From Martelella alba (GTDB taxonomy: Bacteria; Pseudomonadota; Gammaproteobacteria; Enterobacterales; Enterobacteriaceae), in NCBI RefSeq assembly GCF_005217455.1, contig NZ_SZPQ01000006.1, positions 62,001 to 126,000 on the forward strand: DNA of 64,000 bases. The letters are read 5' to 3'. Positions within the stretch are counted from its first letter, which is position 1. Each line of letters starts with the position of its first letter. Below are positions 1 to 7,968 of the stretch, in pieces. The position numbers and the translations under genes were made by a program. Under the pieces are notes generated by a model. The model had not been told where the DNA came from. It made no database searches and saw nothing but the letters and a program-made list of their open reading frames with translations.

Positions 1-670
1 CCGCCGCCGCCATGGCGAAACCGATGGGCTGGCATGATACGCCTTTAATGGCTTCTATCGCCAACGGATAGGTGGGATGTTCTATCAGTACCCGGTCCCC
101 CGGTACCGTCATCAAACGCAAGATCAGCGCAAAACCGTTCAACGCGCCGTTGACAATCATCACTTCGTCCGCTTCGGTCGGCAGCCCCCTGAGGCAATAT
201 TGTTTCGCAATAACGTCTCTAAGCAAAGTCAACCCTTGCGGCGCATAACCGGCGCCGGAGAGATAGTACGGCATCATGGCGAGCGCATGCTGATAAGCCT
301 GATGGATCTCGCAACCGGCGCTCAAAGAGGCGACGGAGAGATCAAGGGCATCGGGAGCCGCGGAACGGGTGGGGATCGTGGGTCTTTGCGCAGGCAGCGC
401 CACGCGGCTACCGCTGCCCTGGCGGCTTTGCAGATACCCTTCCTCCCTTAGTTGATTAAGCGCGCTTACCACGGTGGTACGACTCACCTGCAAGGCGGCG
501 GCCAGTTCCCGCTCGCCGGGCAGGCGATTATCCAGACCAAGACGGCTATCAAGAATCAAGAGGCGCAAGGCCTCCGCCAGTTGCCGCCATAGCGGCGCCC
601 GGGAAGTATTTTGTCGCCAGTGGCCCAAAAGATGAATCAAGGACTGGCTTCCAACGCGGCGTAGTGACAT
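1..670 (-). CDS. MocR-family transcriptional regulator (GntR HTH + aminotransferase-like domain), partial
   Basis: Reading the minus strand from an ATG at 668-670 gives an open frame that runs off the left edge of the window, so only about 223 N-terminal residues are present. Residues about 20-90 form a GntR-type winged helix (LPGERELAAALQVSRTTVVS, then LREEGYLQSRQGSGS). After a linker, the fold-type I aminotransferase domain begins (GYAPQGLTLLRDVIA, MIVNGALNGF, VLIEHPTYPLA). This is the MocR/PdxR architecture, in which a PLP-binding domain senses a vitamer or amine. The PLP lysine lies outside the window. The gene is divergent from a YczE-type membrane protein, a pairing also seen in Bacillus (ycxD/yczE), so it probably controls that neighbour. 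The effector is unknown. Confidence 0.85.
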   Translation of the reverse strand, partial: MSLRRVGSQSLIHLLGHWRQNTSRAPLWRQLAEALRLLILDSRLGLDNRLPGERELAAALQVSRTTVVSALNQLREEGYLQSRQGSGSRVALPAQRPTIPTRSAAPDALDLSVASLSAGCEIHQAYQHALAMMPYYLSGAGYAPQGLTLLRDVIAKQYCLRGLPTEADEVMIVNGALNGFALILRLMTVPGDRVLIEHPTYPLAIEAIKGVSCQPIGFAMAAA

Positions 671-706
671 AGCAGTCCAATTTATTAAAACTGGCTATTA
701 AATCCA

Positions 707-737
707 AGTCCTATTTTGAGTATGACTGATAGGGACT
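707..737. promoter_or_regulatory. Inverted repeat in the divergent MocR/yczE intergenic region
   Basis: AGTCCTAT at 707-714 faces ATAGGGACT at 729-737, an inverted repeat with a single extra base in the right arm. It sits 24 bases before the chosen yczE start and 37 bases from the MocR start, where an operator would be expected. That it binds the MocR regulator is inference only; many MocR proteins bind direct repeats instead. Confidence 0.3.
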
Positions 738-760
738 TTTTACTTGCTAAGGATCAAACA

Positions 761-1351
761 ATGCTGGGCCGACTGTTGCAACTTTATACGGGATTATCCC
801 TCTATGGCTTGTCGATTGGGGTTTATATCCGGGCGAATCTCGGTCTGGATCCTTGGGATGTTTTCCATCAGGGCCTGGCGGGGCGGTTATCCCTTTCCAT
901 CGGTCATGTCATCATTTTGGTCGGCGCGGCGGTTTTAGTATTATGGATCCCCCTGCGGCAGTTGCCTGGCCTGGGCACGGTCAGTAATGTGATCGTGCTG
1001 GGAGTGGTGGCGGATGCCACGTTATCGCTACTGCCGCCCGTTGACGATATCGTCCTTCGGGGAGGGCTGTTGCTCGGCGGAATCGTCATCAATGCCATCG
1101 CGACGGCGATGTATATCGGCGCGAATTTTGGTCCTGGCCCGCGTGATGGTCTGATGACCGGCATCAACAGGCGTACCGGTTGGTCGATAAAATATGTCCG
1201 CACGGCCATTGAGCTCACTGTATTGACGGTGGGATGGCTGCTGGGCGGGACGCTGGGAATAGGCACGGTGATTTATGCCGTGACCATTGGTCCGCTTATC
1301 CAAATTTTTATCCCCTGGTTTGCCAGGACAACGACCTACCGCCGTATATAG
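761..1351 (+). CDS. YczE/YitT-like integral membrane protein
   Basis: A 196-residue polytopic membrane protein with about five hydrophobic segments. The N-terminal signature (LYGLSIGVYIRANLGLDPWD) and the internal repeat of that motif (YIGANFGPGPRDGLMTGI) are typical of the YczE family, whose biochemical role is not established; in Bacillus, yczE has been linked genetically to secondary-metabolite production. I chose the ATG at 761 because AAGGA lies 7 bases upstream (749-753); a TTG at 716 and an ATG at 722 are in frame but lack a good ribosome site. The gene is divergent from the MocR regulator. About 225 bases follow before dhaK, so it is probably its own transcription unit. Confidence 0.75.
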   Translation: MLGRLLQLYTGLSLYGLSIGVYIRANLGLDPWDVFHQGLAGRLSLSIGHVIILVGAAVLVLWIPLRQLPGLGTVSNVIVLGVVADATLSLLPPVDDIVLRGGLLLGGIVINAIATAMYIGANFGPGPRDGLMTGINRRTGWSIKYVRTAIELTVLTVGWLLGGTLGIGTVIYAVTIGPLIQIFIPWFARTTTYRRI

Positions 1352-1576
1352 CGTCGGCGAATGCGCCAGCAATTTTTCATCGCGGTCAGGCGGCGCCGGC
1401 CAAACTGTGCGGCGGCACGCAAATTGATGGCATAAGGCGCCTTTTGCGTTTCATTTTGAAACGCGTGGCGGCGAAATCCGTCTCAAAAAGGAACAAGAAT
1501 CAGCGAATTCCCCCGACCGGTTTTTCCTTCTATGCTCCTAGCAATTCCCCCACACCCTGCACAAAAGGAACTCATT

Positions 1577-2647
1577 ATGAAAAAATTCATCAATGGCGTG
1601 GATGATTTGCTTGCCGGTCAATTGGCCGGACTGGTGGCGGCTCACCCTGCCCTGACGCTTCACCGGGACCCTGTGTACGTTACCCGCGCCGGCGCGCCGG
1701 TAAAAGATAAAGTGGCATTGATTTCCGGCGGCGGCAGCGGGCACGAACCGATGCATGCCGGTTATATCGGCGACGGCATGCTGGACGGCGCCTGCCCAGG
1801 GGAGATCTTTACCTCGCCCACGCCGGACCAGATGTATGAATGCGGCATGGCGCTCAATGGCGGACCAGGCGTCATGCTGCTTATCAAAAACTATACCGGC
1901 GATGTCATGAATTTCGAAACCGCCGCCGAGCTCTTGCACGATGCCGGTATCCCGGTAGCCACCGTCCTGGTGGATGACGATGTCGCGGTCAAAGACAGCC
2001 TGTATACCGCCGGGCGGCGCGGCGTGGCCAATACCGTGGTGCTGGAAAAGCTGCTTGGGGCGGCGGCGGCGCGCGGCGACGGTCTGGAAAAACTTCAGGA
2101 ACTGGGACATCGATACAATAACAACGGCTTTTCGCTGGGCGTGGCCCTGGGCGCCTGTACCGTGCCGGCGGCCGGCCGACCGTCGTTCACCCTTAAAGAG
2201 GACGAAATGGAATTCGGCGTGGGCATCCACGGCGAACCCGGCATCGAACGTCGCACATTCCGCACCCTGGACGATACAGTGGATCAGATGTTCGCCACCC
2301 TTATTGAGAACGGCGATTACCAGCGCACCATTCGCCGCTGGGATCGTGAAAACGGCCAGTGGCGGGAAGAAACCCAGCATCGCCAGGCATTGGGCCGCGG
2401 CGATCAGGTGATAGCCATGGTCAATAATCTTGGCGGTGTCCCGCTTTCAGAGCTCTATGGAGTGTACCACCGCCTGACGGCATGCTGCGCCGATGCCGGC
2501 ATTGATATCGCCCGCTGCCTGGTGGGGTCCTGGTGCACCTCGCTGGATATGTACGGCATGTCCATCACACTGATGAGGGCCGACCGCGAAACCCTGGAGC
2601 TCTGGGACGCGCCGGTCAATACTCCGGCTCTGCGCTGGGGCTGTTAA
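1577..2647 (+). CDS. dhaK: PTS-dependent dihydroxyacetone kinase, dihydroxyacetone-binding subunit DhaK
   Basis: A 356-residue protein, the same length as E. coli DhaK and alignable end to end. DhaK binds dihydroxyacetone covalently as a hemiaminal on a histidine; that residue lies in GVGIHGEPGIERR (His218 by alignment). Other family landmarks are SGGGSGHEPMH, CPGEIFTSPT and DDDVAVKDSLYTAGRRG. DhaK works with DhaL and DhaM in the cytoplasm to make dihydroxyacetone phosphate using PEP-derived phosphate. The ATG at 1577 has AAGGA at 1565-1569; an upstream in-frame start at 1532 adds residues not found in the family. The dhaL start lies 11 bases beyond the stop, so the three dha genes form an operon. 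Confidence 0.97.
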   Translation: MKKFINGVDDLLAGQLAGLVAAHPALTLHRDPVYVTRAGAPVKDKVALISGGGSGHEPMHAGYIGDGMLDGACPGEIFTSPTPDQMYECGMALNGGPGVMLLIKNYTGDVMNFETAAELLHDAGIPVATVLVDDDVAVKDSLYTAGRRGVANTVVLEKLLGAAAARGDGLEKLQELGHRYNNNGFSLGVALGACTVPAAGRPSFTLKEDEMEFGVGIHGEPGIERRTFRTLDDTVDQMFATLIENGDYQRTIRRWDRENGQWREETQHRQALGRGDQVIAMVNNLGGVPLSELYGVYHRLTACCADAGIDIARCLVGSWCTSLDMYGMSITLMRADRETLELWDAPVNTPALRWGC

Positions 2648-2658
2648 GGGAGGGAGAC

Positions 2659-3303
2659 ATGGCATTAACCAAGCAACAGATAGTCGACTGGCTGGCGCGT
2701 TGCGCGGAGGTTTTTCAAGAGCAACGCGATTTTCTGACCCAACTGGATACCGAAATAGGCGACGCCGACCACGGTTTGAATATGCACCGCGGGTTCAGTA
2801 AAGTCGCTGAAAAACTGCCCACATTCGCTGATAAAGATATTGGTTTCATCCTGAAAAACACGGGCATGATTCTACTGTCCAGCGTCGGCGGCGCCAGCGG
2901 ACCGTTATTCGGGTCGTTTTTTATCCGTGCCGCGCAGAGCACCGCCTCCCGGCAAAGTCTGGAATTGCCCGAGCTGTGCGCCATGCTCAGGGAAGGCGTT
3001 GAAGGCGTGGTCGCCCGTGGAAAAGCCGAACCGGGCGACAAGACCATGTGCGACGTATGGTGGCCGGTGGTTGAGACGCTGCAACAGGCGCAGGACAACG
3101 GTGATGACCTGGCGTCGGCGCTGGATCGCGCGGTCATCCGGGCCCAGGAAGCCGTGGAAGGCACCATCGTCATGCGGGCGCGCAAGGGACGGGCCAGCTA
3201 TCTGGGCGAGCGCAGCATCGGGCATCAGGATCCCGGCGCCACATCAGTCATGCTGATGATACGCGCCCTGGCCGAGGCGGCGAATGAGGCCGGACGGGGG
3301 TAG
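2659..3303 (+). CDS. dhaL: PTS-dependent dihydroxyacetone kinase, ADP-binding subunit DhaL
   Basis: A 214-residue all-helical subunit that holds a tightly bound ADP as a coenzyme. ADP is rephosphorylated by DhaM and passes phosphate to dihydroxyacetone bound on DhaK. The magnesium-ligand cluster is intact (Asp30, Asp35 and Asp37 in QLDTEIGDADHG), as are the nucleotide loops (SSVGGASGPLFG, GDKTMCDVWWPV, GRASYLGERSIGHQDPG). In E. coli DhaL-ADP also switches on DhaR. A strong AGGGAG lies just before the ATG at 2659. A much longer upstream frame overlaps dhaK and is not used. The dhaM start follows 2 bases after the stop. Confidence 0.96.
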   Translation: MALTKQQIVDWLARCAEVFQEQRDFLTQLDTEIGDADHGLNMHRGFSKVAEKLPTFADKDIGFILKNTGMILLSSVGGASGPLFGSFFIRAAQSTASRQSLELPELCAMLREGVEGVVARGKAEPGDKTMCDVWWPVVETLQQAQDNGDDLASALDRAVIRAQEAVEGTIVMRARKGRASYLGERSIGHQDPGATSVMLMIRALAEAANEAGRG

Positions 3304-3305
3304 TC

Positions 3306-4721
3306 ATGGTTAACCTTGTAGTGGTTTCCCACAGTGCCGAATTGGCGGAAGGCGTGGCGAAACTGGCGGCACAGATGATTCGGGACGGTGGTTGCCGCCT
3401 GGCCGTCGCGGCCGGGGTAGACGATGAAGAGCACCCCATCGGCACCGACGCGGTAAAGATCATGACGGCCATTGAGTCTGTCTTCGATCCTTCCGGCGTC
3501 GTGGTGTTCATGGATCTGGGCAGCGCGTTGCTCAGCGCCGAAACCGCCCTGGACTTGCTGGATCCTGATTACGCCGAACGGGTGAGACTCAGCGCCGCGC
3601 CGCTGGTGGAAGGCGTCCTGGCGGCCGCGGTGGCGGCTTCCGGCGGCGCGGCGCTGGACGACGTACTGGCCGAGGCGGCCGGCGCGCTGGACGCCAAGCG
3701 CGAGCAGTTGGGCGAAGCGCCGCCCGCCGCCGAGCCGCTGACGCCGCCGCCGGCCAAAGACGCCCGCCGTGCCGATTGGCGGGTGGAAAATCCCCAGGGC
3801 CTGCATGCCCGTCCGGCGGCGCGGCTGGTGTCGGCGTTGTCTCCCTTCAACGCCCGTCTGACGTTGGAAAAGGCCGGCCGATTCGCCAACGCCGTCCGGT
3901 TGAATCACGTGGCCGCCTTGCAGGTGCGTCAGGGCGATAAGATTGTTTTGCACGCCGAAGGCGAGCAAGCCGAAGCGGCCCTAGCGGCTTTCCTTGAGGA
4001 AGCGCGCGCCGGTTTCGGCGAGTTGCTTCCCACCGGCGACGGTACGTTGTTACATGGCAAACCGGTCGCCGAGGGAAGCGTGACCGCCCCCGCGCGGTGG
4101 TTGACGGATGTTCCGCCGGACGATGTCGTCATAACCGATCCGGCGCGCGAGCGGCGACGCTTCGCCGAAGCCGTCGTTCGGGCGCAACGGGAATTGGCGC
4201 AACTGCGCCGGGAGATATCCAATCGCCTCGGCACGCGTTTCGCCGGTATTTTTGAAGCGCAATCCATGCTGTTGGACGATGAAGATCTCGTGGCGGCGGT
4301 TGACGAGGCCATCACCCGGCGGGACGGCGCCGCGAATGCCTGGCGACGGGAGACCGACGCCATGGCGGCGCTTTATGCCGGCCTGGAGGACACCTATTTG
4401 CGGGTCAGGGAATTGGATGTGCGCGATCTGCAAGCTAGACTGCTGGGAATCCTCAATAACGCGCCGGCGCCGGCGCCACTGCCGGCCGGTGAGTACATAG
4501 TGATCGGCGCCGAGTTGTTTCCTTCCCGGCTGGCCTCGCTGGATCGCCGCCGGATCGCGGGCATCGCGCTGGAAGGCGGCCATCCTCTGTCCCACACCGC
4601 CATACTGGCGCGGGCCATGGGCATTCCAATAGTAGTCAACATGGGAGGCCTGGCCGTTAAGGTTCGCGATGGTCAATCCGTCACGCTGGATCCGGTAGGG
4701 GGGACGTTGCTTATTGCCTGA
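3306..4721 (+). CDS. dhaM: PTS-dependent dihydroxyacetone kinase, phosphotransferase subunit DhaM
   Basis: A 471-residue multiphosphoryl protein (E. coli DhaM has 472). Three domains are visible: an EIIA-mannose-like domain (residues 1-135, phosphorylated His9 in VVSHSAEL), an HPr-like domain (about 155-240, His167 in NPQGLHARPAARL) and an N-terminal-EI-like domain (about 255-471, His430 in GHPLSHTAILARAMGIP). It relays phosphate from PEP through EI and HPr to the ADP held by DhaL. The linker between the first two domains is rich in Ala and Pro. Its last 11 bases overlap the 3' end of the convergent dhaR, so the operon and its activator share a tail-to-tail junction. Confidence 0.96.
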   Translation: MVNLVVVSHSAELAEGVAKLAAQMIRDGGCRLAVAAGVDDEEHPIGTDAVKIMTAIESVFDPSGVVVFMDLGSALLSAETALDLLDPDYAERVRLSAAPLVEGVLAAAVAASGGAALDDVLAEAAGALDAKREQLGEAPPAAEPLTPPPAKDARRADWRVENPQGLHARPAARLVSALSPFNARLTLEKAGRFANAVRLNHVAALQVRQGDKIVLHAEGEQAEAALAAFLEEARAGFGELLPTGDGTLLHGKPVAEGSVTAPARWLTDVPPDDVVITDPARERRRFAEAVVRAQRELAQLRREISNRLGTRFAGIFEAQSMLLDDEDLVAAVDEAITRRDGAANAWRRETDAMAALYAGLEDTYLRVRELDVRDLQARLLGILNNAPAPAPLPAGEYIVIGAELFPSRLASLDRRRIAGIALEGGHPLSHTAILARAMGIPIVVNMGGLAVKVRDGQSVTLDPVGGTLLIA

Positions 4722-6636
4722 ACTGGGTCAAATCAATACCGTAGAGCCGCAGCTTGCGCCACAGCGTGGTGCGGCCAATACCCAATAGCCGCGCGATGGC
4801 CTGGGGTTGCCCTTGACCGGCGCGCGCGGCGCGCAGAATAGCCTGTCGTTCCGTTTCCGCCAGGGAGAAGGCGGACGACGGCGTTGTGGAATCTTCCGGG
4901 CCGCTCGCTTCGGCGGCAAGATGCTCCGGCAAATCCGCCAGCCGAATGCGCTGTTGCCGGCATACCATCGCCGCCCGTTCGATCATTCCCTCCAACTCTT
5001 CATCGTTGCCCGGCCAGCGGTAACGCGTCAGTTGCGCCAGCGCTTCCTGGTCAATTTGGTATTTACGATGGTAATGCGTCTCCAGCAGACGCAGGTGGTG
5101 ATCCACCAGCGCGGGAATATCCGCCGGCCGCCGCCGTAACGGCGGGATTTCAATGGCAAAGCTGCGCAGGGTATAGAACAATTGCCGGCGGAAGCGGCCG
5201 GCCTGCACCAGTTGCGGCAGATTGGCGGCGCTCGCGGCAATAAGCCGCACATTCGCCGGCAGAATGCGGCTGGAATTCTGACGCATGATCCGCCCGGTTT
5301 TAAGCATTTGCAGTAATGACGACTGTAGCTCCGGCGACAGGTATTCGATATGCTCCAGATATAACGTACCGCCGTTGGCCAGTTCGAATTTACCCGGCTG
5401 TCCGGCATCGCCCTCGCTGGCATCGCAGCCCAGCAATTCACGGGCCATATCCCTGAGCGTGACGGTTTGCAGATCCACCGCCAACCACGGCCCGTCGCGC
5501 CTGTCGCTGGCAGCGTGGATCGCTTGCGCCAGCGCCATTTTTCCCACTCCGCCCTCACCGCACAGCAGCATGGCATGATCGTCTTGCGCCGCCCGCCGTC
5601 CATAACGTAAAAGACGGCGCATATCCGCCGAACCGGCCGGCATGGTCTCGAAGGTACGGGCTTGCCGCACCGATTGCAGATGTATCAATTGGCGTAGTTG
5701 GGCGATGGGATGCAATAACGCGATAAAGCCGTAGTGATCGCCGTCCTGCACGGGTTTGAGCGTCAATTGCAGCGGCAAAAACGCCTGGCGCAGGGTTTCA
5801 AAGGTCACCTCCACCCGACTGAGCGGCGTATGCTGCCGCATGGCGTTTTGCACCAGGGCCGGCAGAATCAGCAATTCATCGAGCCGCTTACCGACGCTGG
5901 CCACCCCATCCAGCGCCAGCATATCCGCCGCGTGCTGGTTGAGATACTGCACGCGCTGCTGCCGATCCCAGGCCAACACACCGTCTTCCACCCCTTCGAG
6001 CAATGCGTACAGGGCGTTGAGGTGGCGATTGTTTTCCGCCAGCAGGCTATCGGTATGCAGCACATCGCCCACCTCGCGCGCCAGCGCCAAGGTTAACGCC
6101 AGATCGGCGTCGGCTTGCTGACCGGCCGGCGCAATCAAGGCAATCGCCGCCTGCAATCTGCCGGTGCTGTCGAAAACCGGCGTGGCGCAGCAATGCCAGG
6201 GATGCAGGGCGGCTTTGAAATGCTGGCCGCCGCTCAGCCGAACTGGCGCGGCGGTATGAATGGCCAACGCCGGCGCGTTGGCGCCCAGGTAATCCTCCGA
6301 CCAGTAGCAGCCGGGCAAAATACCGAGCACGGCCAGTCGCTCTGTCACCTCGACGGCGCCGCACTGCCAAAGCACGCAACCGCTGGCATTCATAATCTGT
6401 AGTACGCAAGGGCGGGGCGCCATGTATTCCCAGGCATCCTCCAGCGTCGCCTGCGCCAATACCAACACATCGCGCTGCCGCTGGCAAAGGGACTGAAAAG
6501 TCATGCCACTGGCCCGCGGCGGCATTCGCCAGATGTCCGGACGCAACCGCGTTTCGCTGCGCCGCCAAGCGGCGGCCAGCACGGCATCCCGGTTATCCGG
6601 CGCCGGCGGCGCGCCCTTGTCGCTCATTCCACTCAC
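4711..6636 (-). CDS. dhaR: Dihydroxyacetone operon transcriptional activator DhaR
   Basis: A 641-residue enhancer-binding-protein-like regulator (E. coli DhaR has 639). It has an N-terminal GAF-like sensor (about 60-190), a PAS-like domain (about 200-310), a AAA+ domain (about 330-560, P-loop GEGGVGKMALAQ) and a Fis-type HTH at the C terminus (AIARLLGIGRTTLWRKLRLYG). No GAFTGA sigma-54 contact loop is visible, as expected for DhaR, which activates sigma-70 promoters. DhaL-ADP activates it and DhaK represses it in E. coli. I kept the GTG start at 6636 because AGGA lies 7 bases upstream; an in-frame ATG at 6627 is the alternative. It converges on dhaM. Confidence 0.93.
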   Translation of the reverse strand: MSGMSDKGAPPAPDNRDAVLAAAWRRSETRLRPDIWRMPPRASGMTFQSLCQRQRDVLVLAQATLEDAWEYMAPRPCVLQIMNASGCVLWQCGAVEVTERLAVLGILPGCYWSEDYLGANAPALAIHTAAPVRLSGGQHFKAALHPWHCCATPVFDSTGRLQAAIALIAPAGQQADADLALTLALAREVGDVLHTDSLLAENNRHLNALYALLEGVEDGVLAWDRQQRVQYLNQHAADMLALDGVASVGKRLDELLILPALVQNAMRQHTPLSRVEVTFETLRQAFLPLQLTLKPVQDGDHYGFIALLHPIAQLRQLIHLQSVRQARTFETMPAGSADMRRLLRYGRRAAQDDHAMLLCGEGGVGKMALAQAIHAASDRRDGPWLAVDLQTVTLRDMARELLGCDASEGDAGQPGKFELANGGTLYLEHIEYLSPELQSSLLQMLKTGRIMRQNSSRILPANVRLIAASAANLPQLVQAGRFRRQLFYTLRSFAIEIPPLRRRPADIPALVDHHLRLLETHYHRKYQIDQEALAQLTRYRWPGNDEELEGMIERAAMVCRQQRIRLADLPEHLAAEASGPEDSTTPSSAFSLAETERQAILRAARAGQGQPQAIARLLGIGRTTLWRKLRLYGIDLTQFRQ

Positions 6637-6894
6637 GCCATCATCCTGTCTGCCGCTCGCATGTCATAAGCTTTCAGCATAACCCTTTTGCGCCAGACAT
6701 ACCTTGTCCGGTGTCGCGGCAATGCGATTTCCATCGCTGAGACGGTAGGGTCGGGATCAGAATATTCATCTTTATTCCAACGATCAGCCGATACCCCTTA
6801 TGGCGCAAGGTTCATTCGGGGCGGGCATATTGCCTCCTCCTTTGCATACCGGATGAATACAAGATTAGCGGGTGGTGTGATTGCTTATTCCCTG

Positions 6895-6922
6895 AATAGG
6901 CAATAGGCAATAGGCAATAGGC
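6895..6922. repeat. Four perfect tandem copies of a 7-bp unit (AATAGGC)
   Basis: AATAGGC is repeated four times without interruption, ending exactly where the stop codon of the LysR gene begins (6923). Such short tandem arrays arise by slippage and can vary between strains. The rest of the 286-base gap to dhaR shows no gene or clear signal. Confidence 0.9.
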
Positions 6923-7822
6923 TTATGACAGATTCGATAATGCATTGCCCAGTTGATCCAGAAAACGCGCGGCGGCCACGGATAAAGCCCGGCCTTTGAG
7001 CTGGATCAGATGCAAATGCCCCGCGCCGTGCTCGCCCAGTTCCACCGGGATGCTCACAAGCCCCATGCCGATCAGTTCCGGCGGCGCGCCGATTTGTAAT
7101 TCAAACGCAATAACCGGCGGTACGGCGGCGAAATTCCGTAAAAAAACATAACTGTCCGCTTCCACCGTGGGTTCGACATTATGAGAAATTTTCGCCAGGG
7201 CCACCCGTAGAAAACTGTGCAACGCATAGGGCGCCGACGGCATGGCCAGTGGATAGGCGACACACTCGCTAAGCTTGAGCGACGTTTTGATCGCCAGCGG
7301 ATGTTCCTGGGACATCACCGCGTGTACCGGTTGTTTGACGGTGAGTATGGTCAGGAAGTCGTTGGACGGCAGCGGTTCGAACAACAGGGCGAAATCGGCG
7401 GAATAATCCAGTAACTCCTTGCCGGCCGCCTCGCCATCCCGCACATGCACCCGAAAAGTCACGCCGGGATAAAGCGCCTGGTATAAATGGATCTGACGCG
7501 GCAGAAAATACGGCAGTAAAGCCTGGCTACAGACCACGGAAACATGCCCACGCCGCAATCCGGACAGATCGGCCAGTTGCGATTTCAGGCGTTCCACTTC
7601 AGCCAACTGGCGGCGAAACAGCGTGATAATCAGTTCACCGGCGGTATTCAGGCGCACGCCGTTGCCTAACCGCTCGAACAACGGCACGCCCAGCTCTTCT
7701 TCCAGCGCCAGCACGCGCCGGTTAAGGGCCGATGGCGTGATGGCCAGCGTTTCCGCCGCTTTGCGGATCGATCCTGTCCGCGCGATGGCGTCGATATAGC
7801 GATAGACCGTTAAATTGCGCAA
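6923..7822 (-). CDS. LysR-family transcriptional regulator
   Basis: A 299-residue LysR protein. Residues about 5-65 form the N-terminal winged HTH (IARTGSIRKAAETLAITPSA, LNRRVLALEEELGVPLFER) and the rest is the two-lobed effector-binding domain. The TTG at 7820-7822 is preferred because GGAGG lies 8 bases upstream and the protein then begins at the usual point (RNLTVYRYIDAIA); the open frame extends a further 33 codons to 7921 without a family match. It is divergent, across a 146-base gap, from the M20/ABC/amidase locus and is the obvious candidate regulator of it. The inducer cannot be named. Confidence 0.88.
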   Translation of the reverse strand: MRNLTVYRYIDAIARTGSIRKAAETLAITPSALNRRVLALEEELGVPLFERLGNGVRLNTAGELIITLFRRQLAEVERLKSQLADLSGLRRGHVSVVCSQALLPYFLPRQIHLYQALYPGVTFRVHVRDGEAAGKELLDYSADFALLFEPLPSNDFLTILTVKQPVHAVMSQEHPLAIKTSLKLSECVAYPLAMPSAPYALHSFLRVALAKISHNVEPTVEADSYVFLRNFAAVPPVIAFELQIGAPPELIGMGLVSIPVELGEHGAGHLHLIQLKGRALSVAAARFLDQLGNALSNLS

Positions 7823-7968
7823 AGATCCGCCCTCCGGGTGTTGAGTTTTTTGTGTCAATAATGTGAAAAAATAGCAGCAGATCTCAACATATCTCTTTGC
7901 TAGATTGTAATCAAACCCCAATCCGACTCCCCCGCGGAGTCCAGAAAACCTGAAAAGCGGCGGCCAGA

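Noticed and set aside
1538-2380. 280-codon minus-strand frame opposite dhaK
   Set aside because: Shadow frame; the plus strand encodes a full-length, conserved DhaK.
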